A program made the translations under genes and the position numbers. A stretch of 64,000 nt of DNA, from contig JAFCMP010000112.1 in NCBI GenBank assembly GCA_017506865.1, positions 2,046,001-2,110,000 on the forward strand, given 5' to 3'. Origin of the DNA: Tribonema minus (taxonomy: Eukaryota > Sar > Xanthophyceae > Tribonematales > Tribonemataceae). Below are positions 29,310-38,731 of this stretch, in pieces; the first letter of the stretch is position 1, and each line of letters begins with the position of its first letter. The notes beneath the pieces were generated by a model. That model was not told where the DNA came from. It saw only the letters and a program-made list of their open reading frames with translations, and made no database searches.

Positions 29310-32060
29310 AATTGCAACCGAGCGTTTACGTCGATGTCATGTCATATGGTGTTTGTGCGACCTTGCTCTGTCACTGGCGCGGTTTGCCGTGCTGCAGCTT
29401 AAAAAAACATCAAGGCCCTTGGTTTGATGGCGCACGTGTCGATAATAATCCGATCAGATGTGCTAATAGTACGATATAAGTCAGCAGCAGCAGCAACGAG
29501 CGTCATGCTGCTCCTGCTCCTGCTACTCCTGGCGCTGCTGCTAATGGTGCTGTTGCAATTGATCGCTGAAATAGATTGCAGTACCTTGCCATCGTTCCGT
29601 GCATGCAACAGCACAGCGTGAGGGCGCTCTTAGTAGCTGTTGTTTTTGTACGTGCTGCTGCTGCTGTCTCTTGTGCTCGTCAAGTAGTAGAGCATCATCA
29701 GCATCAGGGCAGCAAAACATGATTGGCAGCAATGGTGCCAGCTGGCAACGCCGACACTGGCTGCCCCATGTCCCTGAAAAACATGCCAGCACTTGTTGGT
29801 AAGCGCTGCTCATGCAGCAATGGCTACGTTTTTTTAACAGGTTCTTGAAGCAGTGCTGCTCGCTGCAAATGAAGTCTCTGAGCCCATTCCATAATATGTG
29901 CACAGCTTGTGGTGTCGAGTGGCGCAATGTTATCATAGTGCGATGGCGGTAACGATCATACAGGCAGTTGTTTCTGACCATCTTAAAGTTGTGTCTCGCC
30001 TGTTCCGGGCTACGTCTCATCTGCCAGGCAGTGCTTCTTTGCTGCAATGAGGCCATACTGTGGTATTGTGAGTGCGGACCCCTTCATGCGGCACGCGGCA
30101 CAGGTACTACCTGCACCACTTCTGGGCTGCTGAGTAGGGTAATTGTCACTCAAAGGTGTTAATCAGTTTTGTGCTGATGTGTGTGGAATGAAGATCCAAC
30201 ATGGGCGCTTTTTGTAGGCACAAGTGACTTAATTTTCTACACGCACATTCATTTGCAGGTGCAAAACCCAAGTATCGCGAGGTTGCAGCCATGGTGTGCC
30301 AAATGTGCTGCCTGATTCACTCACCCACCATGCGCTACTGTCGCTGTTGCCTCTTGCTGCAGAAGGTGTTGTCAAGTCGGTAACAAAGTGGCCGGGTATG
30401 CGTGCCCGACATATTTGCGAAGAATATGAGGTGATGAATGGTGAGTTCTTGTGTGATACTCAGCGACAAGTTGTGGACGAGGTCATTGTCTGGCATATTT
30501 CATGTTCTGACACGCTTGTGTACTACTGGCAAAGCTGGCAGTCGCAGGTGATGATGTTCTGACATGCTTGTGTACTTTTGGCAAAGCTGGCAGTAGCAGG
30601 TGATGATATGGGGATGTGACTTCTCAAGCAGCAGCTGCTGCCTACAGCAGCAAAGCTTTACATAAACGAGTACTCTTCATTCAGCCATGCATCACAGTCC
30701 CACAAAGCTTGATGCAGAAATCACTGTTTATCTCCTAATGCACTGCCTGTTGTCATGCACAGCGCATCACCGCCATGTCAGTTGCAGTGCGCTGCTGCCG
30801 TCATGCCTTGCTTACCGCGCACCACTTACACTTGCAGGCTGCCAGTCTCAACTGTCACTGGCAGCTTGGGCACAGGAAATGTGTTGGAAATGTAGGGTAC
30901 ACCTACTAGTTGGAGGCAGCCTCATAGACCATGTTGGTGTAAGTGCTGAGTGTGATGTCGCCATGACAACAATCATCATTCGTTGATGAGCATGCCAGCT
31001 GCTTTGACCTGGACTCTGCTTCATCTTCGTTGCTGCTCTCTCATTTTATTTCAGGCATATGCTTCTTGCACAAGTGATCACTCGAGCTGCTCGTGCTCAA
31101 CGGTACCAATGAGCTCTCTGTGGCCTATGCAGCAACAGCGCTATGAAGGGACTGGCGCTCCCGCACATGGGTAACTGAGGTTTCTTTGGAGCCAATTGCC
31201 TGCATCAACTGCGTTACAGCTGTGATTGAGCTCGTTATCACTTCGTAGCACAACAGCAATGATGGTGCCTGCCTGACGTGGTGTTTCAATGCATGTGCTG
31301 TATGAAGCGTAATGTCATCATTTCTCTCTGCCTCTGGTGCTCTCTGTTTTGCTGCTTGGTAATGCGTCAATGCTGCTGCCACATGCGGACTTGTGCTTGC
31401 AGTCTGTGTTGCTGCTGCACGTCATGCACCCAAGGGTTGCAACTACTGCCTGCTTCGCATGCTGCGTGCCACACATAGCATCTGCATCTGCCATCACTCA
31501 CATGGACTTGGCACTATCACCTGACTCCGGTCAAATGCTGCCTGACTCACACAATCGTGATGGCCATGACCACACAAACACGATGGGCAGAACAGCATGC
31601 GTGGGTGCAAGAAAGAATGAATACATTCTTATTATACAGTCATGCATGCGCACAGACATCTGCATGGCAGTACAGGGCGTCACAATCTGCAGCATGGCAA
31701 TCGAACGCTTACAGTGGGTGACTGCAGCAAGAAACGCAAACAGCAAGCAAAGACTAGAATAATGCATTTGAGCGCCGACACATGGATGACTTGTGAGTAG
31801 TACTGTCATGTGACAGCGTGTGTGCGGACTACTTGCTTTTAAGCTTCTTGCTGGTGCCTGCAGTGCTGCTTGGTGCACGTTTGCCTGTCGTGGTCTTTCA
31901 CCGTAGCGCTGCGGGGCTAGCACCACAACCTGCACCACCTGAGTCCCTGCACTCCTAAATATGCAGGATGCCTTTTTCATGACATTGGAGGCCACGGCAC
32001 TATTGCTGCATGATGCGCACACATCAACAACTTTCATGACACTATTGCAGTCAAGAGGTC
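29310..32060. other. Spacer with no supported gene
   Basis: Short frames only. A 51-bp tandem duplication lies at 30504-30605 (GTTCTGACACGCTTGTGTAC, repeated from 30555). CTG/CAG runs occur at 29482-29560 and 29655-29675. Confidence 0.5.
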
Positions 32061-32125
32061 CAGCTGAATGCACACAACAGAGAAAAACTTAAATTGAGAC
32101 GACAGAATATCTTGCACACATCACA

Positions 32126-33961
32126 TTACAGGCTGTTCCGCAAGATGTTGCAGGTGTATAGCGCGTCATCGTGCTGCTCCCTCAGATACTGCTTTTGCTT
32201 CAAGAGTTTTCGCAATTGGCCGCGGTGGTTGTCGTTGTGTTGAGCTTGTTGGGAATTTGCATTGGTCTCTGAGGTGTACTGGCCTATGAAAATGCCACGA
32301 GCCTTACACTGCGTTTTCAGCTCTGCCCACAAGTTATACCTCTCCTCGCTTAAGTCACTGCATGTCGCTCGCAGCATTGTCAACTCCTGTTGCTGCGGCT
32401 GAAGTTCGGCGCTGAGCATATTATTCTCCTGTTGGTGTCTTGCCCGCAATGTTGCCAGATCTGAAATGTGCCTGCTGTGCTCAAGCTGCAGCTCTTCCAC
32501 CTCTTGTTTCGCCGCTGCTACTTCAGCACGCAGGCGGTCCGCATCCTCTTTTGCTGCATCGTGCGCATACTTGCCCAGCACCTTCTCCAGCACCTCTGCG
32601 CCGTGCGCCGTGTACAGACGTTGCAACACCGCCAGCGCCTGTTGCGAGGTGCCGGGGCCGAGCGTAACGACGATTTCGCTCACCTGCTGTTCGCTGCAGT
32701 GCTTGATCGTGTGCGCTACATGACGTGTAGCTGCCTCCCTGATGCAGCACAGCATGGCAGCATTGTCCACTCCGAAGCCCCCTGCAGCGATCGCCTCTGG
32801 CACCTCAAAGTCGGACGCTGCCGGCCATGGCGTGCGCACGCCCCCACACCCCGTCACCAGCGTCCATCTGCTGTTGTGCAGGTTGCCCATGCTGTCCTTC
32901 GGCAGGCTGCTCCGGTACCCGGTTCGAGCAAACGGCAGGGAGGAATGAAAGCGCTTGACATAAAATTGCCAACTCATCTTTTTCATCGAGTCGATGAATG
33001 AAACGATGCCATCGCGTGTCGGCTTGCATCCCTTCCTGAGTTGCGCGAACAGGTAGAACGACGGAGCCAGCACTTCGCGAGTGGACATGACGACCGCCGC
33101 AGCCCCTACGACAGTGCATAGTAGTGCTGCCTCGCGGATGCGTGCACAGATCTTCTGCTTGTCGGCATGCGGAAACTCGCGCCATATTGGGTTGTTGTGG
33201 TCGTCAGCGTCTGCGATGTGCCAGCCCTCCTGCAGCAGGCCCTCGCGGCCCCTACCGTGGTTGTTCGTAATGAACTCCGTGTTACCATCGGCGGATGCCT
33301 TGAAGTAGAGGGCCTCGTGTACTTGATTGTCGGGCAGCCGCACTAAGAACTGCAGAGGTCGGTAGTCGATCCTGATGATGTAACCGGCCCACTGCTCCTG
33401 CAGCCGCTGATTGTTCTCCATGAACTGGTGCAGGCGCTGATTATTGAAGGCGTGAAATACGTCTGGATCCAGCGAAATGCTAGGAACACGTTCCGCAGCG
33501 ACAGGCACCATAGCGCGCTCAGCGACTCCGGGCGCCCGTGACAGCGGTAGCAGCGACACCATTGGCGCAGCGGTGGCAGGTGCTGGACCGAAGAGTCGCC
33601 GGATCTTATCCTGGCCAATGATCATGCTGTTGCGCTCTGGCTGGACAACGCGGACGGTATCGCCGCTCTGCGCAGTCAGATTGGCAGCTATATCTCGACA
33701 GTGGGCCCTGCAGCTTCGGCTAGGCATGTTGATGACCACATATCCAGGCGCTTCCGCCACAGCCTTGGTGGACTGCACTCGAGCCGCGGCTCGCAGCACC
33801 AATTCCTGTGCCTCTGCCGGTGGCAGGGCGCTGATGTATTGCAGGCGGTAGGCGCTGCACTTATACGGATCCTTGGTTGATGGCATATCTGCAGCGTGCA
33901 GCAACGGGTAGTGACAGATGCTTGACCTTGAATCAGAAAAAAAATGGGCATAGCTGTGCAT
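32126..33961 (-). CDS. Uncharacterised 600-residue protein, copy 2
   Basis: Intact intronless frame of 611 codons; the alternative start at 33886 (MPSTKDPYKCSAYRLQY) mirrors the inner start of copy 1. It is collinear with copy 1 throughout: VINMPSRSCRAH, MVSLLPLSRAPGV, SLDPDVFHAFNNQRLHQFM, ALLCTVVGAAAVVMS, GCKPTRDGIVSF, then a C-terminal coiled coil (AEVAAAKQEVEELQLEHSRH). No known domain is recognised. The 5' leader (CAGCTATGCCCATTTTTTTT) and 3' UTR are conserved with copy 1, so whole transcription units were duplicated, now in inverted orientation 9 kb apart. Confidence 0.7.
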   Translation of the reverse strand: MHSYAHFFSDSRSSICHYPLLHAADMPSTKDPYKCSAYRLQYISALPPAEAQELVLRAAARVQSTKAVAEAPGYVVINMPSRSCRAHCRDIAANLTAQSGDTVRVVQPERNSMIIGQDKIRRLFGPAPATAAPMVSLLPLSRAPGVAERAMVPVAAERVPSISLDPDVFHAFNNQRLHQFMENNQRLQEQWAGYIIRIDYRPLQFLVRLPDNQVHEALYFKASADGNTEFITNNHGRGREGLLQEGWHIADADDHNNPIWREFPHADKQKICARIREAALLCTVVGAAAVVMSTREVLAPSFYLFAQLRKGCKPTRDGIVSFIDSMKKMSWQFYVKRFHSSLPFARTGYRSSLPKDSMGNLHNSRWTLVTGCGGVRTPWPAASDFEVPEAIAAGGFGVDNAAMLCCIREAATRHVAHTIKHCSEQQVSEIVVTLGPGTSQQALAVLQRLYTAHGAEVLEKVLGKYAHDAAKEDADRLRAEVAAAKQEVEELQLEHSRHISDLATLRARHQQENNMLSAELQPQQQELTMLRATCSDLSEERYNLWAELKTQCKARGIFIGQYTSETNANSQQAQHNDNHRGQLRKLLKQKQYLREQHDDALYTCNILRNSL

Positions 33962-34231
33962 ACTAACTAGAGTATGCCAGCCTGTTATACTGTTGTGCGG
34001 TGTGCCAGCTGGTCTAAGCCAGATCTTACAAAGTTCAGATCACTAGATGAGTTTGAATTCGGATACCACTTAGACTTCAGTCCTAGAAGTTGCCTACATT
34101 TCATCTCACTATACTACAGCATTTTGAGTCTTATAAACTTGTTTTATAAACATGTCAGCATGCTATGCTGTTGTGTGTTGCTTACCTAAGTCTTACTGGA
34201 AGTTGTGCATTCTAACTAGAGTATGCCAGCA
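33955..34231. repeat. Direct repeat upstream of gene copy 2
   Basis: GTGCATACTAACTAGAGTAT at 33955 recurs as GTGCATTCTAACTAGAGTAT at ~34203, both followed by GCCAGC. It lies just 5' of gene copy 2. Cause unknown. Confidence 0.6.
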
Positions 34232-34556
34232 TGTATTGATGCAGCCTATGTGAAACAAAATTGAGACCTGAATCAGAGGCAATGCAGGCATGATCAGATG
34301 TTGAGTTGGAACCTTGTTAAGTGAGTCTCTGACGCATGGTGGAGTTCCTCTTTGAAGAATTGGTGCATCAGGTGTTTCGAGATGAGAGTGCTCCTTGCGC
34401 CTGATAGGCAAGCGAAGCTAAATAAAGTTGCGCTGTTGTCAAAGCGCAAACACCACAATCGCATTGCTTTGAGCCGAACAATGATATTATGGTGATTGAA
34501 ACGCACTCACTCCTATCACATTCTGACTTGTGATCGTGATGGTGTGCGATGGCTGG

Positions 34557-34690
34557 TGGCACATGAGTCATGTAGGGTTGGCAAAACCGTATTTGGTATA
34601 TATCCCGTATATACGTATATACGCCATATATACGCCGTATTTAGGATTTCTAGGTTCGAAAACCAGTATTTTACCGTAGATGACTCAAAT
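34557..34690 (+). repeat. AT-rich CGTATATACG repeat, left copy
   Basis: GTCATGTAGGGTTGGCAAAA then CCGTATTTGG and a run of CGTATATACG / CGCCATATATACG palindromes. A relative lies inverted at 48775-48895. The two flank element C and its surroundings. Confidence 0.6.
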
Positions 34691-34837
34691 CGAGCTCACG
34701 GCTTCCACAGCACAAATGTGTGTAGGCATACGAGTGTCCCTGGTTCATATCTGGCGAAGGGCAGCTCTGCGGTGCATCAGCATCGTTCAACGAGGCCATG
34801 TGATATTGTTGAAGTACGATCTTTCTGTAACTGCTCT

Positions 34838-35115
34838 AGTGCTGCTGCTACTGCTGCTGCACAGAAGCTGCTGCTGCTGCTGCTGCTGCACAGAAGATGC
34901 TGCTGCTGCTGGACAGAAACTGCTGCTGCTGCTACAGCTGATAATGCTCCTCCAGCTTGCCTGCTGCTACTGCGGGGCTGCTGGACTGCGTTGCTTCTGG
35001 TTGCATCGCTGCTACTGCTGCACTGCGCCGACCTTTACATGCATCGACCTTAGGTTGAGCAGTCCTTCTCAATGTGGAGCAGCAGCAGCAGCTCCAGGTC
35101 TTAGGACTTGCTGCG
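34838..35115 (+). repeat. CTG microsatellite cluster
   Basis: Interrupted (CTG)n runs with ACAGAAG spacers (GCTGCTGCACAGAAGCTGCT), then CAG runs at 35083-35125. No coding evidence. Confidence 0.8.
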
Positions 35116-35302
35116 GCTACAGCAGCAGCTGCTGCTGCCTTGCTGCGTGATGATGTCCCTGCACAGGATCGTCAGCAACATGCATCTTGACTGGGGGAGC
35201 AGACTGATGAAGTTTGGAAGCAGCAGCAGCAGAATTTACACCATGCGGAGCAAAACAGCTGCACCTGAACGTCATTACCGCTTCCAGGCAATGTGTGTTC
35301 GT

Positions 35303-35510
35303 TGTGGTGACACTGGATGTTGGAGTGTCACCTGTAACTGTTACGGTTGGCAGTTACGAGTTGTTCGTTGTTGTTTGTTTGGCTCAGACAAGAGCAGCAG
35401 CCCCAGAATACACATAGCACAGTTCGGTCAGCTGTGTTGTGTGTGGGTGTCTTCTCTGCATTGTTCCCTGCACTTGCTGAAGTGTAGTACGGAGACTAGT
35501 TGTTTCATCA
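35303..35510 (+). repeat. Left LTR of element C
   Basis: Starts TGTGGTGACACTGG and ends TTGTTTCATCA. Its first 70 bases form two hairpins: GGTGACACT/AGTGTCACC and GTAACTG/CAGTTAC. It is followed by GTTGGTTCC, the first part of the PBS, and then by the rearrangement joint. Confidence 0.92.
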
Positions 35511-35519
35511 GTTGGTTCC

Positions 35520-35868
35520 GGTAAGAGCTTGGACGCGTAGGTTGTCGTTTGTCGGGTCGATCATTGCGGACAGGTTGCACTTGGACTGCATGTAGTTGAG
35601 CGCATCACGGAATGGCGTGTCTTTGCGCACCGCCACGCGTAACAGGTCCGCCGCAATGCGAGAAGGCTGACCTTGCTGGAAGTGCTCCCCCAGTTGTTCC
35701 ATGAGCCACTTGTAGAGCTGCAGGTCTCTCGTGCCAGCCGCCACTCCCCGTGCGCCCTCCGCGATCCATTGTTCTGCCTGCTCGCGCACCGTTGCTGCTG
35801 CCGGATGCGAGCCCCGTAAGGCGACACACAGGCCCATGGTAAAGGGGGCCAGCCATTCGCAACCAAAG
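35520..35868 (-). pseudogene. Duplicated gag fragment at the rearrangement joint
   Basis: 348 bp identical by eye to 39414-39761 (capsid-like part, MGLCVALRGSHPAAATVREQ to DNLRVQALTG). It is joined on the left to the first bases after the LTR and on the right to methyltransferase sequence at the shared word CCAAAG. The methyltransferase frame runs into it out of frame. Confidence 0.88.
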
Positions 35869-35967
35869 CCGTCTCCCCCTCCCCTGCTGTTGAGAACTTC
35901 TGGCAGGGGGGGCCCCCTAATAAGACCTCGGCGCGCAGCCGCCTCATATCTGCAATGAGCTCTGCGC
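35863..35967 (-). repeat. 105-bp inverted repeat arm (methyltransferase motif IV), left
   Basis: Exact reverse complement of 42054-42158. On minus it encodes DMRRLRAEVLLGGPPCQKFS, with the catalytic PCQ. Both halves of the split gene carry this segment, so each ends inside the active site. Confidence 0.9.
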
Positions 35968-38728
35968 GCGTAGATGGGTCCGCCATATCCCGGCGGCGGA
36001 CGTCCGTATGAGGGTGATTCTCCTTGTATATCCGAAGAGCGCGCTCCTCAGAGTCAACGGCGAGCTTGACGTTCAAGTAGGGCTGGAGCCCCTCCGCCAG
36101 GCCGCCAGCGCCGCAGTAAACGTCTACCGCCGTGGCGCGCGCGTTCGGGTCTCGTTCCAGCACGCTGTCAGTTACCTCACGTAGCGGCCGCGCCTTGCCC
36201 AGCACGGTGCCACGTGGCAGCGAGACCGGCTCCCCCCGCTGCTCGAGCTTGACCGGCTTGGCATGCAGCCCAACCGTCAGCTCGCGTGTGTACATGTGAT
36301 TCAGGAATTCCTCCGCGATGGTCACATGTGCTGTGTCCAGTTCTCCCGGGCAGGAGACGACAGGTGTGATCCCATCAGACTCCATCACTTGAACCCAAAG
36401 TGTCTGCACACCATGTTCAAGGCCATCTAGCTCTGTTGCGACGCGCACTACTGCCACCCAATCGCGTTCCTCCCCGTAGGTGTACACTGGGACTTTGGGA
36501 CTGAAGCTGGGGGTGGGCTCTGCTGATGGCTCGCCATACACGTATGTGGGCCCACTGCCACTATGACTTGCATGCCACTTATGTCTGCTGATGTGGTCAC
36601 GCCCAATGATGATGTCGTGTGGCAGATGTGGTACAATGAGCGCCAGCTGAGTGAAAGCTACCCCGTCTGGGCCATCAGCCTCAAAGTGAAGCGCTACAGC
36701 GTGGGTGACGCGCTGTGGCTTCTTGGATGTGTCAACACCGGCTACTGCCCTAGGTTTGCTGAGTTGGTGGACATCCCGTTGCTCTATGGCTCCTGATGCA
36801 ACTAATTTGCGGAATGCTTGCTCCCTGATGGCAGTAACTGAGGCCCCAGTGTCCCAGAGAATGTCCCTAGAAAACTTGCAACGTAGTGCGCGCGCAGAGC
36901 GTAAACGGGCCTTGAACTTAGAGTGCACGTCAGTATAGAGTTTGCCCCTTACGTTGGGCATGCTTGCCTGCTGTGGTACAGGTAGTGCTGCGGCCTCCAT
37001 CGCTGCCACCTCAGCGTAGTATGCCAAGACCGCCCCGTCATCAGCTCCGTCCTCCGGCGCCCACATGGCCAGTATCTCGAAGCAGCGCTCAACAGTGCGC
37101 GCCTCCTCTGCCATGGCTATCTCCACCGCTGTCAGGCCCGCCTCGCCGTCCAGCACCTCGTCGATGGCGCCAAGGGTCTCTGCCGCCGGCGCCCAGCTGC
37201 GTATCCGCCGCTGCGGCTCAGGTTGAGCCGTGCCATCCACCTTGAAAGCATGAAGCCGCTGCAGAGCTATCAGCCTGCGCTGCTGCTCCGCTGCAAAGGC
37301 GGCGTCGTCGGCGGCGTGCGCCGCCGCAGCAGCGTCGCCGCCGCTGAGTGGTGCTGAAGGCGGTCTTGAGGAATGTGTGGGAGTCGCAGTTGATGTCGGA
37401 GTTGAAGTTGGTGTAGAAGATGGAGTTGTCGTGTGTCGTGTCGCAGCAGCTGCTGCAGTCGCCAAATGTGGCGCCGTTGCCGGCGCAGAAGTTGCAGTTG
37501 TAGCCGTGCTGCAGCTACTCACTGCTGGTGCTGGTGGTATCCTCACCCCCCCTTGCGATGACGCGTGCGCGCCAACTCCATGACCCGCCGCAGCATGCAC
37601 GGGTCTCCATGCTGGAGTACCAAGCTCCTGAATAGGGCTGAGGGGTGCTACCGGCTGTCGAGCGCGCTGCTCCTGCTGCAGGCGCTCCGCGCGCGCGCGC
37701 CGTAGCCGCGCGCCGCTGGACTTACGTCGCCCCAAAATAGGCCATCGCTGTACAGTCGTAGTTGTTGTCGCCGGCGACTGTGCAGCACCATCAGGCGCCG
37801 CCAACGCCGCCGGTCTCCATCGCGCCGTTGCTGCTTGAGCAGCGTTCGTGGGCGCCTCCTCAGCAGCAGCGCTCAACGGAAGCTGCGCCGTCGTAACGCT
37901 CTGCTGCGCAGCTGCTGCGTGGGCGGCGCTCGCCGCTGCTGCAGAAGCTGCATGCACTGCAGACAGCGCAGCGCCCAAAGGTGCCGCTGCTGCCGCAGCG
38001 TTCCGTGGTGCTGCTGGTGCGAGCGCGGCGCGTCGCGGCGCCGCCACACCAGAAGCACGCGCCGCGACTGGCGCGGCGCCCGAGGGCGCTGCTGCCATCG
38101 CAACGCCCCGCTGCGCGTCATCCTCTTGGGCGGCGCCCGACGGCGCCACTGAAGAAGCTGCGCGCGCCGCTTGCGCGACGTCCATAGACACCGCTGCTGC
38201 CGCAGCCCTCCGTGGTGCTGTTGGTGCGTGCGCGGCGCGCGCAGGCACCGCCAAACCAGCAGCACGCGCCGCGACCGGCGCGGTGCCCGAGGGCGCCGCT
38301 GCCATCGCAGCGCTTCGTTGCGCGTCAGCCGTTTGGGCGGCGCTCACCGGCACCCTCGCAGAAGCCGCGCGTGCTGCAGCTTGCGCGACGTCAGTAGGCG
38401 CCGCTGCTGCCACAGCACTCCGTAGTGCCTCTGGTGCGTGCGCGGCGCGCCGCGGCGCCGCCACACCAGAAGTACGCGCTGCGACTGGCGCGGCGCCCGA
38501 GGGCGCCGCTGCCATCGCAGCGCTCCGCTGCGCGTCAGCTGCTTGGGCGGCGCTCGCCGTCGCCCCCGCAGACGTCGCGCGCACTGCAGCTTGCGCGACG
38601 CCCGCAGGCGCCGCTGCTGCCGCAGCGTCTCTGACTGTCGTCGGGGGGAGGGCGTCACTCCCCCCCCCAGTGACACTAGAGGCTCCAAGTGCTCCCCCCC
38701 AGCCAGGAGTGGGCTGGGGGTCGCACCC
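35869..38728 (-). CDS. Element C pol N-part: Ala-rich repeats, protease, methyltransferase N-half
   Basis: It follows gag's UAG in the same frame with no intervening stop. First comes an Ala-rich domain of about four ~56-residue repeats (unit contains ADAQRSAAMAAAPSGAAPVA), then a Pro/Thr region, then the protease: SRDILWDTGASVTAIREQAF with the DTG active site, and LALIVPHLPHDIIIGRDHIS. The methyltransferase start follows: VDVYCGAGGLAEGLQPYLNV (motif I), VLLGGPPCQKFSTAGEGET (motif IV), where the rearrangement cuts it. Unlike element A, the protease is intact. A transcript from the left LTR would run antisense to this segment. Confidence 0.85.
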
Positions 38729-38731
38729 CTA
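38696..38731 (-). promoter_or_regulatory. Gag UAG with downstream stem-loop (readthrough signal), element C
   Basis: TAG at 38731-38729, an 8-nt spacer GGGTGCGA, stem CCCCCAGCC / GGCTGGGGG (9 bp) and loop CACTCCT (7 nt). The pol frame continues unchanged. CTCC of the loop can pair with GGAG nine bases after the stem. Relative to element A, stem positions 5 and 6 are C-G and A-U instead of A-U and G-C, so pairing is kept by compensatory change. Readthrough is inferred from geometry and conservation. Confidence 0.75.

Noticed and set aside
35561-38584. A single 1007-residue gene product ending in the Arg/Ser-rich tail
   Set aside because: The last ~100 codons are duplicated gag read out of frame past the rearrangement joint; real pol coding ends at ~35869.
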